Source: Jackrogersella multiformis
Taxonomy: Eukaryota > Ascomycota > Sordariomycetes > Xylariales > Hypoxylaceae
Direction: 5' to 3'
NCBI GenBank assembly: GCA_902806575.1
Contig: CADCXD010000018.1
Coordinates: 186,001 to 250,000, forward strand
Length of the DNA: 64,000 nucleotides
Part shown: positions 49,791 through 63,176 of the stretch, in pieces
How positions within the stretch are numbered: position 1 is the first letter of the stretch
How the letters are laid out: every line of letters starts with the position of its first letter
Translations under genes and position numbers: made by a program
The notes under the pieces: model-generated
Told to the model about the DNA's origin: nothing
Seen by the model: only the letters and a program-made list of their open reading frames with translations
The model's database searches: none

Positions 49791-52603
49791 AGTAGGGTTG
49801 GGTTGGATTGGGTCGGGTGGCGAGGAGGAGGGTGAGATGTCGGAGAGCAGGGTTGAGAGAATAGTAATGGGAAGGGGCAAATGGTGAGAAAGGCGGCTGT
49901 TGGGAGTGAGCAGGGTCAGATATTGATACTTGCCTCGTTACCTAGGTGTATGTATTATCTTTTGGAGACTTCGAGAGGAAAGGCAAAAGGGCGCAAAAGA
50001 AAAGGCAAAAGAACGCGAGTGCTGTCTGACCACACTTGCCAGGAGGATTTAGATAGTAGCACAGGAAGAGCACGTTGCCGCATCACACGCCCGATATTCG
50101 AGAGAACTTTGCACGGAGATGTGGTTTCCGGAGCCTTGCACGGCTAGGTGACTATCGAAAGTGTAACTCGAAAGTGTGGAAGGACTGGGTGAGATCCTAC
50201 TTGTCAGCGACGTTTTGCTCGATTCCTATCAGCACTATTGGATTCTCGTTGGTGGCTTACCTTATAAGATGAGGTACCTATAAAATAGGAGGAGCGGATT
50301 ATGCTTTGCATACCTAGGTGTACCTAGCGCGTCTATTCCGCCCTGGCATCAGATGGATCTCCATGTAGAATCCCGGCTGTTGTCTCGGAAGTCGATACGG
50401 GGAACTACCTGCAGTGTACTGCTCATCGAAAGACGGGAAGTCCCACATCTTCCCTTTTTTTCTTTCTCCACGGACGTCGGGCTTCGAAACTGATGACATC
50501 TAGCATTAAGCTAGCAGAATCAGATAAGATGAAGTGAGCGCAAGTGAAGTTACCTGTGGACTATTGGTGTTTGTCGTACTAGGTAACGGAAGGATTAGTT
50601 GGTGGGTATGAGTATGAGGTTGCTTTATTGCTACTTACCTCCCTGGTACCTAGGCAAGTAGACTTAGTAAAACGTACGTGAGGACCCCTTCATACACGTT
50701 AGTCTTCGATATTCTCACATATCGAAGTCTAAAGTAAGATCAATGGCCTCAAGTATTAGCGCACGTATAAGCTGGCTGTAACATGGTGTCACATGCAAGG
50801 CTGCTCGTCAGTCGACACGCGATGCTCCAGATCCTACAGATAGTCACCTCGGTCTAGTGTACAGCCAGATATGCGCATGCAATGCAGCATTCGTCAATCC
50901 GCAGAAGAAGAAAAAAACCTGCAAGATCTACGGGTGGACTGGCAGGTAGAGCTCATCGGCGCTAACCGGTTCCATAAAATGGGCTGTTGTCACGGGCGCG
51001 GTGTGATTCGACGAGGAGGCTGCATGGCGTAGCGACCTCGAATGCCACTTCCGGACGGCAGGACACGCGAACTAACTCGATTACGCTCGAGAGCATTTCC
51101 AAATCGGGTCGGGCTGTGCCTTTCGACCGAGGTATCGTAAGAAAACTGACCCCCCTTTAGCCCGAGGTGAAGCGAGCGAGCCGCACTGGATGTAAGAGAG
51201 CATGGATGATGATGATGATGATGACCATGTCGTAATACGCACATACGCACATTACATACATATGTGCGTACATATGTACATACGAAAGTAAAAATAAAAT
51301 AAAATAAAATGATCTGTAACTCAGCAGCGCATCGGCGTCCAGATCTCGTCATCTTCGGGGTTCAAGTTACACGGTGCCGGGGACGTGGTCCGCTACGGTA
51401 CGAGAAAAGCTTGAAGGGACCTAGAAGGAGACCTTCCGGCAGTTAGATGCGAGACAGGCTGGAGAGGGTTACGTTAAATATTCCGAAAGGAGGCAGGATC
51501 GGCAGCCCATGCCTCAGTCTGATGTAAGTTCGGCATTTGGTGGCTTGCTAGTTCGGCTGGTTGGGTTAGGTGCCGGCTCGCTCTCTGGTACAACCGGCGG
51601 GAGGCCTAGAGGTTAGTTACCACAGTGGCGGGACCAATGAAGTATTGAAGCTTACCGTGCTGTATGTCTGGCTGATCGAAATGCGCTCGTCCTGCAGGTC
51701 TGGATCATGGTTTCTCTCGTCAGCACTCTACTACCGCCTGTGAATCAGCCATCCTCAGGAACCAAAGTCAGAGTCAGAGTCAGTCAGACAGACGCCTTGG
51801 TAATCTGATGTATTGGTCGGGGCGACACATCACGGCACTGAAGACGTCAAGAGCAAATATGGTGATGTGTGAAGAAAGGGTTCTCAGGAGGCTGAATCGC
51901 CATCCAAGCTTGCATTTGAATTCCATTATCTTACTATGTGATAGTACGCCAAGTAGTGGATTTTCACCTCGTCGATACCTCGAAAACACCATTAGATATA
52001 CTAAACTCCGTAAAAATGGTTAATTTTACCACCTGTATATATACATAACTATAGCATCAAGATAAACTTCTAGATCCTAGGTCCGTTCATACACCTGCTC
52101 GGGAAATTTATCACCATCGTCATCCTCCCACTCCGGATAAATCATTGCTCCCAAGACGCCCGGTATTAAAAGTCCTAATTTGGGGGGTATTGGGGGACCT
52201 GCGCTGCCGACTGAATTCTCGTCTCTGGCGGATCAATCAAACGAAAAACGAACGGTAATCCGGGCCTTCTCTCCTCTTCCCTTCCGGTCTTGCTCCCCTT
52301 TCCATCCCGGGGTATCAGTAGTTATTTTGCCAATCCAAACAAACCCAACGCATTAGCCGTCATTACATTATAAGAACAAGAACTTGGGTTCGAGTACATT
52401 GGCTTCGAAAATATTTTTTCAACAGATTGTGTTGTTTGTAGAATAGATGTAAATGCGGGACGTCTGGAAATCGGCAATAAATGACATAGTATTAGTACAC
52501 AGAACCCAACCGCAAAGGATCGGTTTTATAAGTTCAGCTTCGTGGACCTGCTCATCCGCACTGTGACCCGTGCAAGATAGAGCCCGACTGTTATAGAGAT
52601 GAT
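49791..52603. other. Noncoding spacer between MAPEG and homeobox genes
   Basis: Lies between convergent 3' ends; no supported gene. It contains an ATG/GAT run at 51203-51222, an inverted ACATAC/GTATGT cluster at 51236-51283 and AAAAT at 51291-51310. The last few hundred bases are probably the homeobox 3' UTR. Confidence 0.55.
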
Positions 52604-54613
52604 TCACTTCTCTTGGAGGATCGTATAATCCCGAGGTGTCATGTTCTGGGTGAACTGGATGTGCTTTGATCGGGAGTGGTTGGGAGAACACCTTGCCTCG
52701 TTGACGGCCTCATTGGACTCCCAGTCGTATTGGGTACCGGGACCCCCCGGCGTGGCCTGACGGTAGGTATTCTGCTCTTGCATAGGACCCATCATGTTGG
52801 GATACAACGGTGTCGTAGGAAGGCTCCCATCACTCAGTTCGATATAGCTAGGCACGTTATGTTGGCTAAGATCGGGGAACTCGCTGTGGAAGTAAGGTGT
52901 CACTACTGGTTGATCTACCCGATAGTCGCCTCTAGCACCGAACGGATTGGCAGAGTAATTGTGGGTGACGAATTGGGTTAACAAGCCTGGTGTGCTCGGT
53001 GGTGTTTTGAGGTTCGAGTCGACCTTAAGGTCCATCATGCCAGCGGGCATGATGCTACCGAGTAAGAACGAGGTCTCTTCACACCCGGTTGACACCACAG
53101 GTTCCCGAATACCTTGCTGCTCGACAATGGCAGGCGTCATCGGCGTAGGGGGAGCTGCTCCCGGAAATGATACTGCCATGGGCCCAACGGGAGAACGAGC
53201 ATGGTATTGCTTATTGAATAAGGCTTCGGTGTTACGAGTGAAAATCATCGGCGATCGAGGTCCGGAACTTGACTTCTGAATCCTGCCATGAATGTTGCCG
53301 GCGGTCGAGACGATTCGCCGCATGGCCGAAGCAGGGCTCGAAGGATCTACTCGCTTTGGTCCGTCCAGCGCGCCTTTGGTCCCACAGCCGAGATTGTACG
53401 AGCGACTCCGTAACGAAGAAGTTTGAAGAGCTGCCGGCCGTTGGATGTTTCGCCGAGACGCAATATCGGCAGGAGGCGGGGGTGACTTGAATGAGTCTGG
53501 AGTTGGTATCCCTTGACGCACCAATGGTGTCGTTTGTCCTTCGTTGATAGGCGTGCTGATATTTTCACCATGGCCCTGAGCCATCTCCATGGGACTCCCG
53601 TTCATTATAGGCGTATCAAATGACTGCGACTGGAGGTATGGCGTTACGACGGAGCTCGAAAATTCCGTATCCATCATAGGCGAGAACTGATTGCCGTTGT
53701 GGTCACCTATCGTACACAGCTCTTCGGGCGACGGTAGACTGTTAACCAAGTTGGTCGGCTGTTCACAGCGATCGGGATTCTCGACATGTTGCTGGGAAGC
53801 TAGGTAAGAAGTGAAGTCTCCCACGTTCCCGGAGTGAGAGTAATTTTCATGGCCGGAGTACATCAGCTCAGGTACTGTGAAATCGAGTTGGAAGTCATCG
53901 GAAACCTCGCCTTTATGGGAGACAGGATGCTCCTGTGAGGCAGGCGAGTCAGCATCATCGGAGTCAGGGGAATCTTCGTCAGAATTCTCATTTCCGAAAG
54001 GGACATCGTTCGTTTGAGAGGTCGAGACTACATCAGGGAAGAGAGCGGACGAAGGTTGCGCGCGCCGACGGACGCTGTCACCACCCGCGCTCTCTGGTGA
54101 TCCGCTTGACAAGCCCTGGTTCGGTGAGACCGCATCGGAATTGGCCTTCTCTGCTGCCCTCCGTGCCTCATACTCCTCCTGCTTCCGCTCCTGCTTAGCC
54201 TTAGCCCGTCGGTTTTGAAACCAATTCTATTAGCAAAGGTTAGCAGTGTGATCTATAGAATACAGAAATAATACACTAAATACATTAATTCGCGGTCGAT
54301 CTAGACCGAGAAGGTCCGCCAGGTGCGCCTTAACTGAGCTCGAAGGTTTAGGGTTCTCCTGGAATACTTTCTCAAGCTTCTCGACTTCTTCCTTAGATAG
54401 CCGCGGTTTAGATTCCGTCTTGGGATCGGCCAAACCACTGCGGTCAGCGACGAGATGGGTTCGCGGTTGTTGGTGTTGGTAACCGTATGGTATATACGGA
54501 TAGGCGGCGAAACCGGGATGAACAGAGTACTGGGTCTCGGGATACGGTATGGCACTATGATGCGGGTACATCAACTCCGGGAAGCTGGTCTGGGTTTGGT
54601 AACGCATATCCAT
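52604..54613 (-). CDS. Homeobox transcription factor
   Basis: Two exons on the minus strand, 54613-54284 and 54226-52604, give 650 aa. The 57-nt intron is GTATTT..GCTAATAG in phase 0, and it falls inside the recognition helix, between Asn110 and Asn111. Start is MDMRYQTQTSF. The homeodomain is at residues 69-126: KPRLSKEEVEKLEKVF, then LLGLDRPRIN and NWFQNRRAKAKQERKQEEYE, with the invariant Trp112, Phe113, Asn115 and Arg117. It is a typical 60-residue domain, not the TALE type. The rest is Ser/Pro/Gln-rich with an acidic stretch (NSDEDSPDSDDADSP) and is probably a disordered activation region. The homeodomain near the N-terminus of a long protein resembles fungal Htf1/Hox2 and Podospora Pah proteins, several of which control conidiation or fruiting. 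The exact orthologue is not certain. Confidence 0.9.
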
Positions 54614-55690
54614 GGTGTTCGGAATAGTAGTTGGCGGGATTAATAGACCTTAAAACATAAAGAGCTATTGCTCCTATCTTATAACTATCTTGGATCAGGC
54701 GTCGATAGAGATAAGAGAGATAGGAATTCCAATAGCAGGCGTGGAGGTTTTTATGCCGTTGGGAAGCTAGGTGCCGGCGTATATTTACTATTGGCCTAGC
54801 TTCGGGTCTTGAGAATGAAAAATTGGTTTCTAAAAAGAACGACTGAGGGTCAGATACCCGGACAGAGAAATTCCAAAAGATTGCTGAAGAACGAACGTGG
54901 TGGTGAAGTGAACTGCACTGATTTCCCCGAAGCACAGCGGAACAGTGGTCTGAGGTCGAAGGGGCCGAGCCCGGTATAAGAGCGAGGAAAGAGGTCGAAA
55001 AAATTTGTAGTTTACAGTAACCAAACCAGAGTGAGACAGAGCTCACTTTGAACCCTCCAAATTCTCGAGACCAGAGACAAGCAGGGTCAAGATGGATCAA
55101 AAACAATACCAGGAGTGCTAGAGAGCGGGAAGGGAGAGAGAGGGGGGTGGGCGTGTCGTCAAGTAGTTGTAGGCTGTGGGTCTTCCTACATAGTATGGAC
55201 CTTGTTACTATGGGTATGGGACCTTGCTCCTATGTATGGACCTTGCACGACCAGCGAACCGGGAGGTGTGCAGGTACTTCCGGTACGACCACGAAATTGG
55301 GTGGAGGTGAGCGAGGATTCGAAGAAAGGCTGGTGACACTGGTCGCCGACAGGGTACCTACCTGAATGTACATACATATATAGTACTCCCTGGTACATAC
55401 GATATATACCCAGATGGGTACATCCACACATCCTTACATCCTTACATACATTTGTTGTTGTCTACTATTATAGTAGGCATGTATTCACCAGGATGCATTC
55501 AACAGGATGTATTCAACAGAGATCTAAGTAATGTCAAGTGTCTACCCTACCCGAACCGTAGACGCGGACCATCTTACTACTACTAGTATAAGTTATGAGC
55601 AGGGTACCGCTTCTCAAGCGCTGAATTGGCTGGATTAGGCCAGCTGGGTCGTGGCGCGCCTAGGCGGGTTGGTCTCATCCAGGCCCTAAT

Positions 55691-55720
55691 TACCACTACC
55701 ACTACCACTACCACTACCAC
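55691..55720. repeat. (TACCAC)5
   Basis: Five perfect hexamer copies. Confidence 0.9.
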
Positions 55721-56930
55721 CACTAGGTACCAAACCATCGAGCAGCAAGCACTTACTCTCAACCTCACAAGGCTCTGGCAGAGTTGAGACCCGAAAGAGG
55801 AGGCACCGGGAGGCGTTCAGAGGTCAGAATGGATGGGGGCTAGAGAGGAGGGGGTGCGGCCACCACTACTGCGCATCTAGGTAGCTGTAGATATTACATA
55901 GTTGGCTCGCTGCTGCGCGTCACTGGGGCCGTATTGGAGAAAAACAATCGGTACCAACGACGTAGGCAGAACATGGGCGGAGACAAAGGTTCCCTCACCG
56001 ATCATGTCCGTAGCTGATTGATCCCTACCTACCGTGTGTAGAGAGTGAGGGTTAGGTAGGTAAGTAAGTAGGTAGGTAGCCAAGTAGGTAGGCACGCAAG
56101 CAAGCAATGATCGTGGGAGGGATAGGTAGACCAGTTGGTTATTCTCACGAGAGGGACCAATGTCGATAGTACAACGCGTCGCACGCAACTTGGGCATGAA
56201 TGTTTTGTACGGATACAACACATACCTAGGTAGGTATTGGAGTCTTTAAGAGATTCCGCCACACTAAAAGAGGTGGCCCGACCAGGCTGGCCCCTGTCTT
56301 AGTTTCCCTGTCTCTACACTATAGTACCCCCCGGCAGGAAATTAGGAATCTGTACATTACATACAATGTAGGTAGTAGTAAACTTCAGGAGGAAGATGCA
56401 TGAGGAGGCCCGAACATAGACATAGAAAGACTTAAGCTTTTCGGGTCTTTGCTACATAGTATTAGGCATGCGGGGGGAGAGAGACTAAAGCAAGGTACAA
56501 GTTTAAAGGAGAAACTCTAGACTACCTAGATAGTTATTATGCTCCCTTCAGATTACGAGCGACGGGTTGTGTGAGCAATCAAAGGCATGACGAAGGCAGA
56601 AGAGGGCGGCGGCGTTAAGAGAAAGGGATGGGGGGAGAAATTTAGAAGTTTAGAAATTTAGCTGCATGCTGAAAGGGGCAGAAAAGTTGACTACCTACCC
56701 AGGTAGGTGGGCTGCTATTAGGTACCTGCCCACGCTAGGTAGTATGGAGAGTGGCCTAGGTAGCCAAGCCTAAGCCAGGCAAGGTTAAGAGCGATTGGCT
56801 TTTTTTCTTCTCTTTTCTTTTCACATTTTAGGCGGGTCTATACAGTGCGCGCGAACCACATTAGTACATTAGGTACCTATGTACATAGGTAGTATACCTC
56901 CAGGGCTACCTATTATTATATACACTAGTG

Positions 56931-56948
56931 TACCTAGGTACCTAGGTA
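56931..56948. repeat. 18-bp palindrome TACCTAGGTACCTAGGTA
   Basis: Perfect palindrome made of two overlapping TACCTAGGTA units; an identical copy lies at 60224-60241. Confidence 0.9.
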
Positions 56949-58435
56949 GGAGGTACCTAAATACTTGATCACTCGGAGCCTTGGCATTCCGCTTAGGCTG
57001 GTTGGCTGGCCGGCTGCTGGGTTATAAGTGTGTCATATGACTTTCGTTCTCTCAACGAACGCTTATTATTATATCGTTAACTCTGTTGTCGATTCTTAAA
57101 GTTAATATCACAGGAAAGGATCAATATATATCATCGAATCTCTGACATTATCTAAGATAAAGAGGATTCATGTAAGGTTCATAAGTCATGGCTGCTGACT
57201 TGGGTTGCTGGCTTACCTAGGTACCTAGTTACTTTGTCACTAGCATCCTGTCAGATTGAATACAGAAGGCAACCAATCAAGTACAACAAAAGGGATCTAC
57301 TGCACAGTTAGCATCCAGGGGACAGTGCTCAGTACTTAATGCTCAGTACTCTGTAGTAACAAGTCAGCAAGGGGAAAGGCAAAGCATATTTGTCGTAATC
57401 TGCTATAACATAAGCAGTTTACTATAGCCATCTACCTAGGTAAAAGGCATCTACCTAGGTAAATGCTCATTAATGATTTTGTTTCAAGGTTTGCGAGAGA
57501 CTGTCGAAGAAGCAGTTAAACCCTCTTTACTCAGCAACTGTGTAAGAAGAATCAGCAAGTTACTAACTGTTAGAGAGGAGAAACGTCTCAAGTGTACCTG
57601 GATGTCTGAGACCTTGATTTGGTGACAATCTGTTTGTGAAGGGAAATGGAGTCTGCTGTTGTTCACTGCCAAGGTGCTTTTTAAGAAGATCTCAAATCAT
57701 CCTTTACCATGCATGGGCTTACTACCAGGCACGATGCTATGATACCGTATCTTTGAGCATCTGGAATGGCCTAGTCTACCACGAGGTCGACTGGGTTAAT
57801 ATGATATGTCAAGGATAGCAGACGGGGATCTAGAGTGGACACGGATGCTTAATTTTCGTGTACTATGGTGTTGATATCATCTCTCTGAGCAGTACCTCGG
57901 TAGGTCATATAGGTACCCATCTTTAAGGATTTACCACTACATACCTATAGGTATGTAGTAGTATATAGGTACCTACTTAGGGTATGGGTTTATGGATTTC
58001 CAACAGTTCTTATTTAAACCGTATTATAGCTGATGACATACTGTAAGCAGGGAATACCTCCCCATCTGCGCACCTTACTGTGGGGCACTGCCTGGATTCG
58101 CTCGACTCCCCTGAGACTTTGACAACTTGTTTGTCTAAAAAGGAAATCTCTTGAGTCAAGTCACAAACAAACCTTTCCCAAAATGGATTGGAGATCCACG
58201 AACCCAAAGTTGTCATCTTAAGGTACCTACCTAGGTACATAAATAAGTACAAAAATCAAAGAACAATCACCTATCACCCATCACCCATCGTCCACCATCC
58301 ACCATCCATGATCAGTGATGGACAGCATGGTATCCCCGGATCTAAGGGTACTCCGGTACATACTTACAATGACAGCTCACACCCTTTTTTTTCTTCTCTT
58401 GTCCCTTTTCCCCCCTTCTCCGCTTACGTATTTAG

Positions 58436-58551
58436 TTAACTTCGCATTGGATGGACCCCAAATCCTTCAAATTACCATTGGCATCAACCCCGACGAGACC
58501 TCGGGACATATTACTTTATCTACCGAGCTAGACGCGGGTGCATTCGGATGA
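58436..58551 (+). other. Possible terminal exon, unrecognised
   Basis: A long pyrimidine tract (58384-58421) and TTTAG at 58431-58435 look like a strong 3' splice site. The frame after it reads NFALDGPQILQITIGINPDE and ends GAFG at a TGA (58549-58551), which has good coding character. No matching upstream exon or start could be found, so it may be a gene remnant or a small unfound gene. Confidence 0.22.
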
Positions 58552-60223
58552 ACTTGGATCGTCTGATGTTTTTCTAGTGTAGATATGAAGATGGTGCGAG
58601 CGCTTCATTCGATCTGACTACCACTACCGGCCAGGTTCTTAGTTCTTAGTTCTTAGTTATTAGCCTCCATTCCGCTTTTAGTCTCTCAAGTAAGGTCCAG
58701 GATAAAAGAAGCGAGCCGTTGTAACTCGTGGACCCTTATTATCCATCTTAAACATTATAATAAGATTTGAGAGGCTTATAATATGATGTCAGTAATTTCA
58801 CTTCTACCTCTTAAATCTGACCTTCGATATCAGGGCTCACGGGGTTCACGAGCAATTTTATTACCAGGTAACCTACCTACCTAAGTAGGTATTTGATGAG
58901 GTGGTCAAATGGTGTTCATCTGTTGAAAAAATTTCAACTCTCCACTGTCCACCCGCCTTCTTGTTAACCAAGCCTCTTGGCCGTATTCGGGCCTCGCAAT
59001 TTCGAAACCCGCTAGAATGGTGTCTCTCTACTGCACATTTATCATGCAAGTTTTAGCATCGGCGCGGATGCTATCGTGTCGATACCCGCGTTTCCGGTGG
59101 ACGAAAAAGAAAGGAGGTCAGCGTTTGACAAGTGCCTGACTAAATATCGTAGACAAGCGATGATAGGGCGCCCGATCTCACTATGATGCAGAGTGCTCCA
59201 ACTTGGCAAGGAGCGAGCTTCGCTGACATGAGAACTTACTTCGCCTCCAAAGCTTACTGGACGCGCTCTTCAGATGCAATGCATCTTGGCTATTCCCGTC
59301 TGGTGAATGGACGCCAGCACCTCGCAGACCAGAGTTGCATTGCTTCGAGGTGGACGCAGCTCTTTCTGGCGGCTTTGCGATTACTACCTACATATGCCTA
59401 TCCGTCTTTTACGAGGCTCGAGCAAAAGCCGAAGCTGAGCAATGTACGATGATTGGCTCTTGGTCAACGAGATCTTCCTCCAGTTCTCTCGAGGAGCGTC
59501 TAACACTACATACATACACTATCTATATGGTATGCACACCACTCACACAGTATGGATGTACCCGTCTCCTCTGCAATTTAAGGCCCAGCAGCTTGGTACC
59601 GATGGGAGATGGCAGTTTATGGCGTGATAAGCGGGAAAGCCGCCTATAGTACAGCCTAGAATTCTTCTTCGGATTTTTTTTTTTTTTTCGTTTTCTTCGA
59701 CCTGCCTCTCTCTCGTGGATGCTGTTTTCTCACGACTCGCCCTATTATGTTCGACTAAGCACCAGAGCGTCGAAAAAACAAGGGGGTGCAGCTATGCATA
59801 TACTTAATAAGGGGTCATAAGGACAATAAGTATTTACCCCTATTACTTAATATTATTGGTAGTAATACCTGGGTAATACGATGATTATTATGATTGTTAT
59901 TACCGTGTGGTAATAACTGTGTGATAATATAGCTTCTTATTTTCTTATATTCTTTTATAGTTAAATTTTAACGTTTCCAACGTCATATGACTTATTTTGA
60001 TTACAGTAGCGGGTACCAGAAATCGACAATGATGTCGCAATGGCATTCTCCTTAAGGTCACACACAATGTTGATTTTCTTAAGATGTGCAATATACCTAA
60101 AGGGTATGTAGGGTAGGGTAGGGTAGGCCGGCTGCTTGGTACCACCACCAGGGGGGGGGGGAAAGTGGGGATGTGGATGTACCTATATGGTTCTACGTAT
60201 ATGGGAAGCCGCAACATGGATAA

Positions 60224-60241
60224 TACCTAGGTACCTAGGTA
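60224..60241. repeat. 18-bp palindrome TACCTAGGTACCTAGGTA
   Basis: Exact second copy of the palindrome at 56931-56948. Confidence 0.9.
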
Positions 60242-61240
60242 CTTAAGGGTAGGTAAGCAGGTATCCATCGTATCCATCCATGATGCTGCAAATTTGAGGT
60301 TTAACCTTTACCGGGGTCGTATTAGTTCCCTTCCCATAAGCGAAAATAGCCAAGCTGAGCCAGAAAGCTGGGACACAAAACCCACCAAAAACAAAGATGA
60401 GATGGGTGTTTTTTGTCAAAAGTCCCTGGTCAATAGTCAGCAATTGTAGTGTGTTATCCCATGGATATCTATATGGTATAGATGGAGGTATGTACCTAGG
60501 TAATTGTACCTGTATTTGCTGCAGCACGGCATTAGCTAGTGCAGGAGAGACATACATTACCTACCTCCTCGAGGTACCTAGGTAGATACGGAAATAGACA
60601 TCAATCTATTTACCTACATACACCATTCATTAATGATTAAGCACACATACATACCTACCTACCTACATAGCATACACACATGGATGAAGACACACACAAA
60701 GACACATCCCTTTTTCCCAATTCATTTTGTTTACATCTAGTTGGAATCGTGACATCTCACACAATAATCACATGAACAAACCGAGGCATTCAATTAACCT
60801 CTTTTGAAGATTACCCACTCCTACCTACCTTACCTATGCCTAGGTATTACTACTTACTCCTCTCTAGTGTATGTACACTATCTGACTACTTACCTCTCGA
60901 GCACTGCATACGTGGTACGATATGAGGTACGGGAGCTGAGCTGGGAAATGATCACCAGCTAGCCCAGATGTCCGGATAACCTTCACCCACGAGTGGGACA
61001 GGTCCCCTGGTTATCTGTCTCCCTGGTCCCCTGTCGTCACTTGTCGATCCGTCATCCGTCTCGAGCTACGGATTACAGCAGCAAGATGAACGAGATGTCG
61101 GACAATATGTCGGGCATATCGGTTCTTGTCGTGCTTGTCCCTCGGAGCAAAAAATACGCAACGGAAAAGGAAAAAAAGAAAACTGCCGCCGAATTTATGC
61201 CGCAAGCTACGTAGTAAGTGTAATATAGGTACGGTAGGCA

Positions 61241-61266
61241 TGTATGTATGTATGTATGTATGTATG
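61241..61266. repeat. (TGTA)n microsatellite
   Basis: Six uninterrupted TGTA units. Confidence 0.9.
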
Positions 61267-62554
61267 CGAGAGACAGCCTTACCTACCTCCCTAGATACTT
61301 AGGTACCTACTCATCCGAGGAGGTATGCATTTATGTATGTAAATACAGCATGCCATAGGTACGACGTGGTATTGGACCCCTGGTCGGTGTAGCTGTAGCT
61401 GTGCTTCGGCTTAAACTTCTGTTCGGTTTAGGCGACTCAACATCGCCGACTTGCCTTCCTACCAGTAATAGTAAGGCTCTCGTTGGCTGCCCTAAGCGCA
61501 GTGCATTCAAGGAGCGACAAGTTGCTTACCTTAGTCACCCTGAGTTGGTCTCTATCATTGTTTTCGGGTTCGCATAATCCATATACCGTATCCTTTAACG
61601 TCGCCTCCAACCCCCAACCCCAACCCCAACGGTGCTTAGACCCCATCGCCACAACGCTACAATGCTACATATATCTGGACATGCACTACTTAGGTAGGTC
61701 GATACCAACTCAAGCGCCGCTGCGCCGCTGGAAATGATGGCAATAACCTGGTGCCTTACATTACATTACGACTTGCAACATCGGATCCCACTCCAGGTAC
61801 CACGGGATGCAGTTCTCCTGGATTATAAAGAACAATTGCGCGCAAAACTCCACGTATTTGTCACTTGATGGTAAGTAGCAACTTGACGATCACAAACACC
61901 GTGCTACTAAACCGCCATCGTCTAATTCTGGAGATATCTAAGCATTTTACCACCGGGAAGGCTTTATCCGTATTGGCACCTACCTCCTACCTAGCGTGGG
62001 CACCCCTACCTAGCAGACCTAGGTACGTTTACATAGTATGACTTTGCTTTAAGCTGTGATTCGCTAAACCGGGTGTCCTTGGCAAATTGGTGAAAGATGA
62101 TTGGGTATCGTACGGGGTTCCGTTACGGTGGGACTTAAAAATAGGGAAAGCGTCACCTTTAGCGGCGGACGGCGCCCTCGATTAATCTTTTTTTTTCTTC
62201 CCCATCTGATTAGTTTCTCGCTTTTATTCCCGTTTCGTACCTCAGCTTTACCAACACAGCTAACATATCTAAGCAATCTTATACTCCCCCGACTCAGCTG
62301 CTGGGGTATGTGATAATGATAACTATGACAGCGTAATAACTGGCGGTAAGGGTTGGAACTGAATGGCCATAGAATATCGTTGAGTGGTACGGGACCTAGC
62401 ATTTCGCGTGTCAAGCACGTTGATGCCAGGGACTTTTCTACGGTGCGACCGGCTCTATTATCGGATTTATCATCATCATTTCGTCAAATAAGGGTCTAGC
62501 CAGCTCTAGAGTCCGATGGCGTCGCACCGGCGGTCGCTCCCGTCATAAGGCAGA

Positions 62555-63176
62555 TCAGCCCAGCGTTTCGTCAAACACGCCGCTGAACCCCCCCGTACAA
62601 TACCTACGCAGTCTTTCAAGGACGGAGATTCTCCTGAAACGGCCATCTTCTTCCACCCTCAATAGCAAATAGATGTCCTCCGAGACATGTGCGATAGGCG
62701 ACCCAATCCTCTCGCTCGCTTTAACCCTGCCTCTCCTAGGTGTTACCGCAGGCGCCATCTTGGTTCTCGAACAATGAGATGCGTCGTCTCGCCGAGAGGA
62801 TATCCCATGACAAAGCTTTGTAATCCACGACTAGATGAAGCATCTGGTTTTTCAACTTGATAAGAATGTCCCCCCTTCCCCTCCCCCAAGTCGACGATGC
62901 AACCAACCAAACCGTTGCCAACCCCAACGCCCCGCCACCTTCGTATTCACCGTCAATCTTACTTTCAGCGCCGTTGCTATCGGACTCAGAAGAGAGCGCC
63001 CCGTGGGTGGCGACGGGCCTCGTAGGCATTTCAAGACGTGCATCTGCGAGCTGAGAAAAGACGCGGACGATGATGAAGACTAATGGCACACGCTTGAACT
63101 TCTCCGGCATGCACCTCGCCATAATCTCGCCTCCCCCCTTAAAAATAGGTATGTCCAGACCTTTACGTCGAAGCAC
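62555..63176. other. Coding-like segment of uncertain strand
   Basis: On the minus strand, a 128-codon frame starting MARCMPEKFKRVPL runs to 62736 and slightly overlaps a 67-codon frame, 62758-62555, starting MAPAVTPRRGRVKA. On the plus strand, 62866-63054 starts with ATG and contains PNAPPPSYSPSILLSAPLL, which has the better amino-acid balance. None is recognised, and no splice pair links them convincingly. It may be one small gene on either strand or a decayed gene. Confidence 0.2.

Noticed and set aside
49035..49880. 281-codon frame on the minus strand
   Set aside because: Antisense to the GC-rich MAPEG exon; Arg/Gly-rich shadow, while the plus strand has matched introns and a family signature.
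60109..60127. TAGGG tract as an internal telomere repeat
   Set aside because: The unit is TAGGG, not the fungal TTAGGG, and only three copies are present.
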